From: Olavius algarvensis associated proteobacterium Delta 3
Lineage (GTDB): Bacteria; Desulfobacterota; Desulfobacteria; Desulfobacterales; CAFBRK01
Reading direction: 5' to 3'
Length of the DNA: 64,000 nt
Assembly (NCBI GenBank): GCA_903231505.1
Contig: CAFBRK010000283.1
Coordinates: 124,001 to 188,000 of the forward strand
Shown here one piece after another: positions 1 to 8,138 of this stretch. The notes beneath the pieces were generated by a model. It had not been told where the DNA came from. It did not search any database and saw only the letters and a program-made list of their open reading frames with translations. The translations under genes and the position numbers were made by a program. Every line of letters starts with the position of its first letter. Within the stretch, counting starts at the first letter, position 1.

Positions 1-225
1 GTTGGGGTGATGATCGTTCATGAATGCCAACAGGCTCAACCCATCGACCTTTGGCATCTGAAGATCGGTAACGAGAAGGGATATCGGGGTGGTCTTGAGA
101 ATGTCGATCGCTTCCTGGCCGTCCTTGGCCGTGATGCTGATGAAGGTCTTTTCATATTTTTTCAGCCCGGTCTGAAGAATCTTCAGCAAGACCGGATTGT
201 CTTCCACGATCAGCACCTTGTCCAT
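1..225 (-). CDS. response regulator receiver domain protein (partial, cut by window edge)
   Basis: This is a two-component receiver domain; only the first 75 residues are inside the window and the rest lies beyond position 1. It starts MDKVLIVEDN, giving the acidic pocket, and VTDLQMPKVDG supplies the phosphoacceptor Asp about 55 residues in. The conserved Thr/Ser and Lys of the C-terminal half are outside. The gene follows an HPt-domain gene on the same strand, so a phosphorelay between the two is likely. The ATG at 225 was chosen because it opens directly into the first beta strand. Whether an output domain follows cannot be seen. Confidence 0.85.
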   Translation of the reverse strand, partial: MDKVLIVEDNPVLLKILQTGLKKYEKTFISITAKDGQEAIDILKTTPISLLVTDLQMPKVDGLSLLAFMNDHHPN

Positions 226-461
226 GCATCCCCCGTTTCTCAGATTCACCCGAAACCGGTGTCGACTGCGGGTGTCATGGTTTTGGGAAGGAACATCTGG
301 TTTAATATTCGTAAGTTATCAATCGATTGGCTGAAAATCAAGCAGATGATGGATCTCAACGGACAGGGCATCCCCCGCACAGGACGTGGCTTCGATGGCA
401 CCATGCCGCCGGATCCGGATGGAATGACGGGGAAGTCGGCGATGTGGATGCGTTGGGATGA

Positions 462-788
462 TTACTGATGGACGTTTTTAAGATCTGAGGAGATCTGTTC
501 GAGCTCTTTTCGGATACCGGCCAAATGTTCGATGACATCGGTCAACGCATGCCCCCTGGCCGTGTCTTCGATAGTTTTAGCCAATGCGTAGATGGCCTCG
601 AATCTCATATTTCCCGATGCCCCCTTGATGGAATGAGCGGCATCGGCAACCTGTTGATGGTCGCCTGCTTTCACCCCTTCTTCGATCGTGTTCACGTCTG
701 CCTCGCACGTATCCAGGAACAACTCCACCAGGTCCAGAACGTCTGCTTCGTCAAGGCCGAGGGTCTCGGAAAGATTGCTTAAATTCAT
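462..788 (-). CDS. HPt (histidine phosphotransfer) domain protein
   Basis: This is a stand-alone histidine phosphotransfer protein of 108 residues, the usual size of a four-helix HPt bundle. The phosphorylatable His lies in AAHSIKGASGNM near residue 52, a standard HPt motif. Such proteins shuttle phosphate between receiver domains in multistep phosphorelays. Its ATG (786-788) directly follows the TGA (789-791) of the upstream Cys-rich small protein gene, so translation is probably coupled. The truncated response regulator at the window edge follows downstream on the same strand and is the obvious partner. The 236 bp between them (226-461) contain no gene I can support. Confidence 0.85.
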   Translation of the reverse strand: MNLSNLSETLGLDEADVLDLVELFLDTCEADVNTIEEGVKAGDHQQVADAAHSIKGASGNMRFEAIYALAKTIEDTARGHALTDVIEHLAGIRKELEQISSDLKNVHQ

Positions 789-1010
789 TCAACAGTTTCC
801 TTTCGTGGTGATGGTCGGTCGATGTCTGTCGGAACAGTTACACGAATCCGCATGGGGTTTTGACTGTCTTCCGCGGCATGCGTTGCATCGGTCGTCACTG
901 CACCGTTGACAGGTAAAGCAGTCCTGGCAGGAGTGCTTCTTGGGGCCCCCTGGATGTGAATCTGGGATGAAAATCTGTCCCTTAACACCGGGCAATTGAA
1001 CAAAAGGCAT
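789..1010 (-). CDS. small cysteine-rich protein, unknown function
   Basis: This 73-residue protein begins MPFVQLPGVKGQIFIPD and carries a dense cysteine cluster: CQDCFTCQRC, then CNAC, then CNC, plus a Cys at the very C-terminus. The spacing suggests a metal-binding knuckle (Zn or Fe-S). No signal peptide or membrane segment is visible. I recall similar small MPFV/MPWV proteins in sulfate-reducing deltaproteobacteria, but I do not know a function. Its stop codon abuts the HPt start codon, linking it to a phosphorelay. The overlapping frame (785-1060) looks like a shadow. Confidence 0.6.
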   Translation of the reverse strand: MPFVQLPGVKGQIFIPDSHPGGPKKHSCQDCFTCQRCSDDRCNACRGRQSKPHADSCNCSDRHRPTITTKGNC

Positions 1011-1164
1011 TGGTGTCGTCCCATTCGGTTCGGGCGAACCCGAGCATTGCCGAAACCCAATTCAGCCCCCCTCCGAGGCTACCCATATCTATAAAATGAA
1101 ACCAATCGTTTGTCCAGACTCCCGCGGCCATTTTCACTCGGAACCTGTTGATGAAGGCTAAGGT

Positions 1165-2307
1165 TCAGAGGGTCCGGATGGCGGACGCCATACGCTCCAG
1201 AGCTTGCGCCAGAAGGCTGCGGGAACACCCGAAATTTAGACGGAGAAACCCGCTGTTGCCAAAGTCCTCGCCGTCGGATAGCCCCACGCCGAAGGATTCA
1301 AAAAATTTCAGAGGACTTGTCCGGCCGATATTTCTGGCATCAATCCAGGCAAGATAGGTGGCCTCCACGGGCCAGGTTCGGAGTCCGGGCAGTGCCGCGA
1401 TGTGCCGCTGCACCAGATTCCGGTTTGCTCTCAAGTACACGAGAAGTTCTGACAGCCAATCCCATCCGGCCCGGTAGGCGGCAAGGGCCGCCGTCAGCCC
1501 AAGGGCGTTGACATGGGGCACAATTCCGTCCATCGCCTTCTTGAACCGGGTTCGAAGCGCGCTGTTAGGAATTACGGCGAATCCGCAGCCGAGTCCAGGT
1601 ATGTTGAATGTCTTGCTCGGCGCCATTAGTGTGATGGTACAATCGGACGCCTCCGGATTCAGCGAGGCAGTCGGAATGTGGTGTCGATCCGGTTCCAGGA
1701 TAAGATCACTGTGGATTTCATCGGAACATATGACCATGTCATGCCGGATGCAAAAATCTACCAGACGGGTCAACTCGTTGTGATGATAGACGCGTCCCAC
1801 CGGATTGTGCGGATTGCAAAGCATAAACAGTCGGCAACGTTCCGTAATTTGGGTGTCCAGTCGATCCCAGTCCATGGACCACCGGTTGTTTTCCAGTAAA
1901 AGGGGGACGGGTATCAGTTTTCGGCGAGATAATTTCGGCGCTGTCAGAAATGGCGGGTACACCGGCGTTGTCGTCATGACCGCGTCCCCGTCCTTGCCGA
2001 CGGCGCGGCAGGCAATATTCAGCCCGGTGACGATCCCGGGAAGCCAAATCAGCCAGCTGGGGGCCACCGACCATCCATATTTTCGTTCCAAGGTGTCGAC
2101 GACGACCTGAGTGAGCGCTCCCGAAATTCCGGTATAGCCGAAGATCCCATGCTCGATCCGATCGTGTAGTGCTTCCCTGACGGCGCTGGGGGATTGAAAA
2201 TCCATGTCCGCTAGCCACAATGGAATGATATCCTTTGATGTGTAGCGGTCCCACTTGACGCTGTCTGTTCCCCGCCGCTGGATCTGCGCATCAAAATCCG
2301 TCTTCAT
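1165..2307 (-). CDS. MalY/PatB family C-S lyase (PLP-dependent aminotransferase class I/II)
   Basis: This 380-residue fold-type I PLP enzyme belongs to the MalY/PatB family of cystathionine beta-lyases, which cleave the C-S bond of cystathionine, cysteine or similar substrates to thiol, pyruvate and ammonia. The PLP-binding lysine is in APSKTFNIPGLG. CNPHNPVG and VICSDEIHSDLI are the typical cofactor-contact motifs. The N-terminal KWDRY and IPLWLADMDF are hallmarks of this subfamily. The ATG at 2307 overlaps the TGA of the upstream phosphodiesterase frame by four bases, so coupling is likely. The open frame runs further upstream, but that extension lies inside the neighbouring gene. Substrate is not determinable from sequence. 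Confidence 0.88.
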   Translation of the reverse strand: MKTDFDAQIQRRGTDSVKWDRYTSKDIIPLWLADMDFQSPSAVREALHDRIEHGIFGYTGISGALTQVVVDTLERKYGWSVAPSWLIWLPGIVTGLNIACRAVGKDGDAVMTTTPVYPPFLTAPKLSRRKLIPVPLLLENNRWSMDWDRLDTQITERCRLFMLCNPHNPVGRVYHHNELTRLVDFCIRHDMVICSDEIHSDLILEPDRHHIPTASLNPEASDCTITLMAPSKTFNIPGLGCGFAVIPNSALRTRFKKAMDGIVPHVNALGLTAALAAYRAGWDWLSELLVYLRANRNLVQRHIAALPGLRTWPVEATYLAWIDARNIGRTSPLKFFESFGVGLSDGEDFGNSGFLRLNFGCSRSLLAQALERMASAIRTL

Positions 2308-3100
2308 TCGGGTTCCCGCCCCTTTTTGAGGTAGCCCACCAACCAGGCGGGTCGGTCTGTCATGAGCACATCGGCACCGGTGTTCGATGCGTAATCGGCC
2401 TGTTGCGGTGTATTGCAGGTGTAGGTCATCACCTGCTTGTCCATTCGGTGAAATTCCTGTACCAGCTGCGGCGTCAGATGTTTGACCGGGACACAGATGG
2501 CCTTCACAAATTCGGGATGGGATCCGGGGTCCTCCTTGTCGACATTCCAAACGCAGGACCATTCTGATTCAAGCCGGTGGGCGAGCGCCAGCACTTCCCT
2601 GTCAAATGACAAGATAAAAAGATGTGGATAGAATCGGCGTGGGACCTGTGTTCGCACCATGTCCACCAGTATTTCCGTTAGCTGCAGGCTGTGCCCGGAC
2701 CGTCGGTCGACCTTTCGGGATTTGATTTCAAGAAACAGGCGGGTGCAGGATGCATAGTCCCGAAGCAATTCAGCCAGGGGAAAAACCGGTTCATTATTAA
2801 ACGCAACCGAAAACCACCCCCCCAATCCAATTTCTGAAGCTGCTCGAAATCGAATTCCGAAACCCGTTTCAGACTTCCATTAATTTTATGCAACGTGCGG
2901 TCATGATAGAGGACAGGAATTCGGTCTCGGGTCATCTGAATATCGGTTTCGATACCGTCACAGCCGCTGGTAAGGGCAGCCCCCATCGATGATCGCGTGT
3001 TTTCAGGGGCAACATCACTGGCACCGCGATGCCCAATGATCCATGGCCGGAGTATTTCCGGGTTCATGTCTAATAACTTATGGGAAGAGAGGGTCATCAC
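2304..3100 (-). pseudogene. glycerophosphodiester phosphodiesterase, frameshifted at a G7 run
   Basis: The two halves of a GDPD-family enzyme lie in different frames. The N-terminal half (about 3100 to 2820) has the diagnostic GHRGASDVAPENT and GIETDIQMTRDRIPVLYHD motifs. The C-terminal half (about 2820 to 2304) has FLEIKS and the late-barrel motif GADVLMTDRPAWL. The break coincides with a run of seven G on the minus strand (C7 at 2817-2823), so a one-base slip would rejoin the frames. The family hydrolyses deacylated phospholipids to glycerol-3-phosphate plus alcohol. An alternative start is the internal ATG at 3067. It could be a sequencing error, a recent mutation or a phase-variable tract; the sequence alone cannot decide. 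Confidence 0.75.
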
Positions 3101-3129
3101 TAAATTGGAAGGTCAGGGGCGAGTTACCA

Positions 3130-3483
3130 TCATTCGGAAAATTCCAGAAATACACGTTCGTTCTGACCGTCTATTTGCGGGATGTTCGCGCTCCAATCGG
3201 AAATTTTACAACCGTCGCTCTCCTCGGAAGGGATGGCGCACTCGATAAAGGGAAGCACTGGATCGCCGGCGTAAGACTTGAGGTTGACGAAGAAAAACTT
3301 GCAGGCCCCGTCGAAAAACCGGTTTCCCTGTTTATAGTCGGAGATACGATCCCGGAACATATCAATGGCGTTGCTACTGGATTCGGCTTCCACAATGAGT
3401 GTAAAATCGCCATGTCGGCGGTCTGCCTCGGTGGCCGTTCCCTGATTGGAGACGTACAGAAAGTTCCCGATATAAATCATCAT
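3130..3483 (-). CDS. conserved hypothetical protein
   Basis: This 117-residue protein begins MMIYIGNFLYVSNQGTATEA and contains HGDFTLIVEAESSSNAIDMF and a later SYAGDPVLPFIECAIPSEE. It looks soluble, without signal peptide or membrane helix. The pattern recalls a small family in sulfate reducers, but I cannot assign a function. It stands between the broken phosphodiesterase and a membrane protein, both on the same strand. The 200 bp upstream (3484-3684) show no gene. Confidence 0.55.
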   Translation of the reverse strand: MMIYIGNFLYVSNQGTATEADRRHGDFTLIVEAESSSNAIDMFRDRISDYKQGNRFFDGACKFFFVNLKSYAGDPVLPFIECAIPSEESDGCKISDWSANIPQIDGQNERVFLEFSE

Positions 3484-3684
3484 GTTTCCTTTCCCGGTCG
3501 ATCTGCGGTTATGGTCCCGTCCATATCGTTACTATCGTTGCTCTGCGGGTAGTGTTCAGAACACATCTATCTACATAACAACCGTCTTGAATTTCAAGAA
3601 AATTCTGATAGTGATCCCGTGGCCTCACCATGGGGGTGTTGCCCGAAATACCTATCCCGGTGTCTTTTCGGTAACATGTCCAGG

Positions 3685-4596
3685 CTAAGCGGAAGTGGAC
3701 ACCGGCAACCACGGTGTGATCCATCGGAACCCGACGATACGAAGCAGTCCCCAGAGGACCGCCAGGGGAATCACTACGGTCTGAAGCAGGAATACTGCCG
3801 CCAGCTTGAGCGTGTGCTGCGCGTATCCCGCAATCTTTTCCTGGAGGATCGCCAGCCGCTCCTTTATGTTACCGAGTCCTTCGGATCCATCGAACAATGC
3901 ATCCAGCCGCTCCCACCAGGAGTCCGAACCGCCACCCGGCGATTCCGACGGCCCCAGCGATGTCTCTCTGATCTCACTGTTGATGTCCGCAAGGGATCGG
4001 GTCGCTTCGGTGTAGGGTTTTTCTAAAAACAAAAGGTACACCCGGTCGCTGGCCAGGGCCATCACCGGAACGCCGAATCGTACAATGACCGCGATAAGGG
4101 CCAGGCGAAGGCCAAGTGTTTTAATACGGACCCCCCAGGGGGTGCTCCGCCAGATGCCGACGATGACCAGAAACATGGCGACCGGCAAGAGGCACGAAGA
4201 ACCGAACCAGAGACCGACCTCCATGAGCAGCTTCTGAATACCCAGAGCAACGGTTGCGATCAGCATGACCCATGAAAACCGCTCCACCAGGTCGTTCACG
4301 GGATCCAGGATCTCACCCGCGGCAACAGACAGACCGACACCGGCGGGTGCCGCAGCAATCACCGTACCCTGGACGACCGAGATGATGCCATTGATCCCCC
4401 TTACCACCGCATAGGTATACAACGACCGTTCAAGGGCCTCGTCGTAGTATCGGTGGCCTGCCTCATCGAGCTTTCCGACATACAGGTGGTCCAGGATGGC
4501 GTCGAGCATCGGAGTGATCGCCATAAGGCCGATAAGCGCCGCTGCAATGCATCCAATCCATTTTCGCTTTTGCGGAGCCAACACCATTTTTGCCAT
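3685..4596 (-). CDS. multi-pass inner-membrane protein, unknown function
   Basis: This 303-residue protein has an N-terminal membrane segment (WIGCIAAALIGLMAITPMLD) and further hydrophobic stretches around the middle (FSWVMLIATVALGIQKLL, LLPVAMFLVIVGIW, LALIAVIVRFGVPVMALA) and near the C-terminus (LAAVFLLQTVVIPLAVLWGLL). A soluble loop rich in Gly, Ser and charged residues precedes the last helix. The ATG at 4596 was preferred to the longer frame because AAGGAGA sits just upstream of it. No family is recognised. A shear or stress-related permease is possible but unsupported. Confidence 0.7.
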   Translation of the reverse strand: MAKMVLAPQKRKWIGCIAAALIGLMAITPMLDAILDHLYVGKLDEAGHRYYDEALERSLYTYAVVRGINGIISVVQGTVIAAAPAGVGLSVAAGEILDPVNDLVERFSWVMLIATVALGIQKLLMEVGLWFGSSCLLPVAMFLVIVGIWRSTPWGVRIKTLGLRLALIAVIVRFGVPVMALASDRVYLLFLEKPYTEATRSLADINSEIRETSLGPSESPGGGSDSWWERLDALFDGSEGLGNIKERLAILQEKIAGYAQHTLKLAAVFLLQTVVIPLAVLWGLLRIVGFRWITPWLPVSTSA

Positions 4597-4732
4597 ATCC
4601 AGTCTCCTTTGTTGATTACCGAGGGTAACGGATCGTTGTAGACAGGCGTCCGGTTCGGCGGACAAGCGGGAGATCCTTCGCGTTGACATGCGGCGTTCGC
4701 CGGAAACGGCAGAACGGTTGACGGTATCTCGG

Positions 4733-6106
4733 TTAGTTGGTGAGACTTTGAATGGGCGCCGGGATCAATCCGCCGAGTTTCAGGAAGCGGTCGCGCTTTT
4801 CGGCATTTTTAACGGGGATGATCGTTGCCTTGCCTAACAGACCGCCAAAATAGGCCTTCTGTCCGGCCGACTTTCCGGGAACCGGGATCAGGCGGCAGGC
4901 CGTTGTCTTTCGATTGCACACCCCGATGGCCATTTCATCGGCAATAATGCCGGCGATGGTCTCTTCGGAGGTGTTCCCCGGGATCGCCACCATATCCAGA
5001 CCGACAGAACAGACGCTGGTCATGGCTTCCAGTTTCTCGATCCCCAGGTAGCCGTCGGCGGCAGCCTGGGCGATGTTCAGATCCTCGCTGACCGGTATAA
5101 ATGCGCCGCTGAGCCCCCCCACGTGGGAACTGGCAAAGGCGCCTCCCTTCTTTACGGCGTCATTGAGCAGGGCCAGTGCTGCGGTGCTTCCGGGAACACC
5201 GATATTGGTTAGCCCCAGGCTTTGGAAGATTTCCCCCACACTGTCACCGACGTTGGGCGTCGGAGCCAGAGACAGGTCCACAACGCCGAAGCGGATCCGG
5301 AGATTTTCGGCCACCTCCCGTCCGATCAACTCACCCACCCGCGTAACCCGGTAAGCGGTCTTTTTGATAATTTCGGATAGACGTCCCAAATCCAGGTTCG
5401 GATCGGCAGCCAGGGCCCGATCCACGGCCTTTTTGACCACGCCCGGACCGCTGACGCCGACGTTGATGACCGCATCCGGTTCTCCGATACCGAGATAGGC
5501 ACCGGCCATGAACGGAATGTCCTGGGGAATGTTTGCGAACACACAGAGTTTGGCGCACCCGATGCCGTCACGGTCCGCCGTCAGCTCGGCCGCCTCCTTG
5601 ATGATTCGCCCCATGAGCAGTACGGCGTCCATGTTGATCCCGGCCTTGGTCGAAGCCACATTAATCGAAGCACAAACACGTTCGGTTTCGGCCAGCGCCT
5701 GGGGGATCGCCTCAATCAGGGCTCTGTCGCCTGTGGCCGTCCCTTTTTCGACGAGAGCGGAAAACCCGCCGATAAAATCGACATGCACCTCGGTCGCAAC
5801 ATCGTTTAGGGTCTTTGCAATCTCTACCAGGTTGTCTGATTTGAACGGCGCGCCCACGATGGCGATCGGACTTACGGCAATCCGTTTGTTGACGACGGGG
5901 ATTCCGTATTTTTGACCGACACGGTCGCAGACATCCACGAGGTTTTTGGATAGATGCGTAATGCGAACCCGGATATTGTGCCGCAGCCGGTCCAGATCGT
6001 GACTGGCACAGGTGGTCAGACTGATGCCCAGTGTGACGGTCCGCACGTCCAGATGCTCGTTTTTGAGCATTTCCAGGGTTTCAATGATTTCTCGGTCGGT
6101 GAGCAT
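4733..6106 (-). CDS. UPF0210 (PFL/DUF711) family protein
   Basis: This 457-residue protein is a full-length member of the UPF0210/DUF711 family. It opens MLTDREIIETLEML with LDVRTVTLGISLTTCAS, and contains GKATIIPVKN and FLKLGGLIPAPIQSL near the end, all typical of the family. No enzymatic activity is firmly established, although the fold is noted for resemblance to glycyl-radical-type barrels. In many bacteria the gene sits directly behind a small ACT-domain gene; here that partner is the 6329-6883 gene upstream. A MITE-like repeat separates them, lengthening the gap to 222 bp. Confidence 0.9.
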   Translation of the reverse strand: MLTDREIIETLEMLKNEHLDVRTVTLGISLTTCASHDLDRLRHNIRVRITHLSKNLVDVCDRVGQKYGIPVVNKRIAVSPIAIVGAPFKSDNLVEIAKTLNDVATEVHVDFIGGFSALVEKGTATGDRALIEAIPQALAETERVCASINVASTKAGINMDAVLLMGRIIKEAAELTADRDGIGCAKLCVFANIPQDIPFMAGAYLGIGEPDAVINVGVSGPGVVKKAVDRALAADPNLDLGRLSEIIKKTAYRVTRVGELIGREVAENLRIRFGVVDLSLAPTPNVGDSVGEIFQSLGLTNIGVPGSTAALALLNDAVKKGGAFASSHVGGLSGAFIPVSEDLNIAQAAADGYLGIEKLEAMTSVCSVGLDMVAIPGNTSEETIAGIIADEMAIGVCNRKTTACRLIPVPGKSAGQKAYFGGLLGKATIIPVKNAEKRDRFLKLGGLIPAPIQSLTN

Positions 6107-6127
6107 TTCCGTGTCCTAAATGTCATC

Positions 6128-6288
6128 TATAGTGGTTGTCATAAATATGTTCCGTTTGCAGAAATCTGGAAACGATGACCGCAGTGTCGCAGAGGACGCA
6201 AAGGAACATCACCTCTGCGACCTCTGCGACACTGCGGTGAACCGTTGATCGTAAATGGAATCGGAACGCAATTCTGACAATCGCAATA
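6128..6288. mobile_element. MITE-like element, 161 bp, with terminal inverted repeats and internal hairpin
   Basis: Left arm 6128-6154 and right arm 6262-6288 are imperfect inverted repeats of about 27 bp that meet the family pattern (inner end CGGAAC, outer end CTATAG or similar). Between them lies a perfect 18-bp inverted repeat, 6178-6195 with 6221-6238, which would form a strong stem, plus a tandem CCTCTGCGA. No ORF is inside. It sits between the ACT-domain gene and the UPF0210 gene. Related copies occur at 38386, 62877 and, as single arms, 7968, 35153 and 63974. Confidence 0.75.
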
Positions 6289-6328
6289 ACCCCGAACGTG
6301 CGCCGGCGTCACGGCAACAGCAGGGGAG

Positions 6329-6883
6329 CTATATCCGGTTAATGGCCGAAAAAATGTTCCTGTGCTGGATACTGATGTCCAAATTCAGCTCGTCCGCTTT
6401 ATCACGCAAGGCACGGTCCAATTGATGCTGATCCACATGTTTTGGCACATCGACCTCGTAAATCATGATATTGTTGTTGGGATCATCACCGCCCTTGAAC
6501 ACGGCCTGAAGATTGGTCACATTAACCCCGAAATGTGCAATAATCGCTGTGACCCGGGCCACCAACCCTTTCTGATCAGGCCCCATGGTCGTAATGATAA
6601 ACGGTTCGCTCTCGGGAAAGGGCTGAATATCATCGCCACCCCCCACATCCCGTAAAAACACATCCAGCCCCAACGGCTCGAGACCGGCTTTTAGATGCTC
6701 GAGAAGATGTGATCCGGATAATTTTGGGGGCAGCGCAACGATAAACGTGCCGGAAAATTCGGTCTGCAGGATCGTCTGACTGACATTTTCGATGTTGCAG
6801 TGCTGTTCGAAAAGAATGTTTGTAACCGCCGATATAATGCCGGGACGATCATGACCCAGTACTGCAATGATTGATTTTTTCAA
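6329..6883 (-). CDS. tandem ACT-domain protein (GcvR/UPF0237-like)
   Basis: This 184-residue protein has two ACT domains. The first (residues 1-80) begins KKSIIAVLGHDRPGIISAVTN; the second (about 93-175) begins FIITTMGPDQKGLVARVTAII. ACT domains bind amino acids or related small ligands and regulate metabolism; there is no DNA-binding domain, like GcvR. It is the usual upstream partner of UPF0210 genes, and the length with two ACT copies is greater than that of the single-domain UPF0237. A palindromic motif at 6915-6935 lies about 30 bp upstream of the start and could be its operator. Confidence 0.85.
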   Translation of the reverse strand: MKKSIIAVLGHDRPGIISAVTNILFEQHCNIENVSQTILQTEFSGTFIVALPPKLSGSHLLEHLKAGLEPLGLDVFLRDVGGGDDIQPFPESEPFIITTMGPDQKGLVARVTAIIAHFGVNVTNLQAVFKGGDDPNNNIMIYEVDVPKHVDQHQLDRALRDKADELNLDISIQHRNIFSAINRI

Positions 6884-6914
6884 GGTGTTATCTTCTGTTG
6901 TTGGATGGTTCTAC

Positions 6915-6935
6915 AAATCGTTACACGATTTTATT
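6915..6935. promoter_or_regulatory. putative operator: ATCGT-TACACGATTTTAT-type motif
   Basis: The sequence AATCGTTACACGATTTTATT is a semi-palindrome (AATCG/CGATT around a 5-bp core). Very similar sites lie at 11913-11933 and, as a perfect palindrome, at 19006-19028. This copy is about 30 bp upstream of the ACT-domain gene. The shared core ATCGT-N3-ACGATTTTAT suggests a common repressor, but no regulator gene is apparent in the window. Confidence 0.35.
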
Positions 6936-7076
6936 GCCGCTTATATCCATCATGGGGCATCGCCTGTCAACCGAATTGATCTCATGGTTGATCCCGGCCG
7001 CCACGTGACGCAGGCGATTATTCGGCTTGTCAGTTCTCTTGCCGGTGTGTTAGAGGCAGATCATTGAACGAACCGC

Positions 7077-7946
7077 ATGCACCGGCGATCTCATATGGAT
7101 ATGTCACCGCAACGACCCGTTACCGCTGTTATCAGAGAGAACAAGACCCTGTTCATACTGGTGGCCGTCGGCCTGTTTCTCATCGAACTCGAGATTTTTG
7201 CCCTGGCAGCCATAAAATCCGGGCGGAAATCCTGGCTACAGGTTGTCGATCCACGCGGCACGGTGATCCACGAAACAGACGGCGAAAATCTGAGCGAATT
7301 TAACAAATATTACTTTGAAAAAACCTTCGGACCCTTTGAAAATTATGAGGTCCGCCTCCAAACCGAGGTGGTCCCATTTCCGTTCAGAGCCTGGTTCGTC
7401 GCTGCGGTGGGAATCCCCGTGGGGGTCATTCTTCTGTTCGCCTTTGTGATTCGGGCCTACCTCGCCTTGTTTTACGGGAGCGACCGGGTCCGCAGCGATC
7501 CCCCTGAACACGGAACCGAGTACGATTCCAAACTTGAGATGGTCCTCGCCCGGATCAGCCGGCTGAATATCTTTGTTATCGGTTTCCTGATATTTATGGC
7601 CGTGTTCGCCTACTGGGTGGTGCCGAATATCATCGCCTATGTCGGAAAAGTCGGCATTGAAACCTTCACCCGCTACAAATGGATTGTCCTGGCAATATGT
7701 ATCGTGTTTCTCGGATTGGCCGTCTGGATTATCTACCTGCGATTTCTCCTGGCCAAGCGGTCGATCCAGGCCCAGGCGGATGTCGAAAAGTTCCGCCTTC
7801 AACTGGAATATGACCATCAAGGACAGAATCTGTCACAGCTCGTCCACCAGGGGCGTGAAGATCCGGGAATGTCCACATTGTCGTTGCCCGGCGAGTCATC
7901 CGCAGAAGATTCGATACAGCGGGAAAATTCCGATTCTCCCGGTTAA
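7077..7946 (+). CDS. integral membrane protein, unknown function
   Basis: This protein of up to 289 residues has four predicted membrane helices: LFILVAVGLFLIELEIFALA near the N-terminus, a second at WFVAAVGIPVGVILLFAFVI, a third at IFVIGFLIFMAVFAYWVV, and a fourth at WIVLAICIVFLGLAVWIIYL. A periplasmic loop of about 70 residues follows the first helix. The C-terminal 60 residues are charged and cytoplasmic, with a Ser/Glu-rich tail. Internal ATGs at 7095 and 7101 are alternative starts, and none has a convincing ribosome site. I do not recognise the family. It runs opposite to the genes on both sides. Confidence 0.65.
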   Translation: MHRRSHMDMSPQRPVTAVIRENKTLFILVAVGLFLIELEIFALAAIKSGRKSWLQVVDPRGTVIHETDGENLSEFNKYYFEKTFGPFENYEVRLQTEVVPFPFRAWFVAAVGIPVGVILLFAFVIRAYLALFYGSDRVRSDPPEHGTEYDSKLEMVLARISRLNIFVIGFLIFMAVFAYWVVPNIIAYVGKVGIETFTRYKWIVLAICIVFLGLAVWIIYLRFLLAKRSIQAQADVEKFRLQLEYDHQGQNLSQLVHQGREDPGMSTLSLPGESSAEDSIQRENSDSPG

Positions 7947-7967
7947 CAAAAACTCACGATGTTCAAA

Positions 7968-7995
7968 CGGAACATATTTATGGCAACGGCTATAG
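7968..7995 (+). repeat. solo arm of the MITE-like repeat family
   Basis: This 28-bp sequence begins CGGAACATATTTATGGCAAC and ends CTATAG. It matches the inverse complement of the left arm at 6128-6154 and the arm at 63974-64000. I see no partner arm nearby, so it may be a decayed or solo end. Confidence 0.6.
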
Positions 7996-8138
7996 GAGAG
8001 GCGTTCTTTCGCGCACGATTCTAACGCATCATCCGGCCGCTTGAGCGAAGGGAGTTATAAGATCGAAACCTGCCACCGGACGCTGGGCGCCCTACGTGAG
8101 AAACGATGATACGATTCTTCTGCCATCGGTCAGATGCG

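Noticed and set aside
7-468. Plus-strand frame at the window start
   Set aside because: The minus strand encodes a clear receiver domain over the same bases.
785-1060. A 91-residue frame overlapping the Cys-rich gene
   Set aside because: It has no recognisable pattern, while the overlapping frame has ordered Cys spacing and a stop-start junction with the HPt gene.
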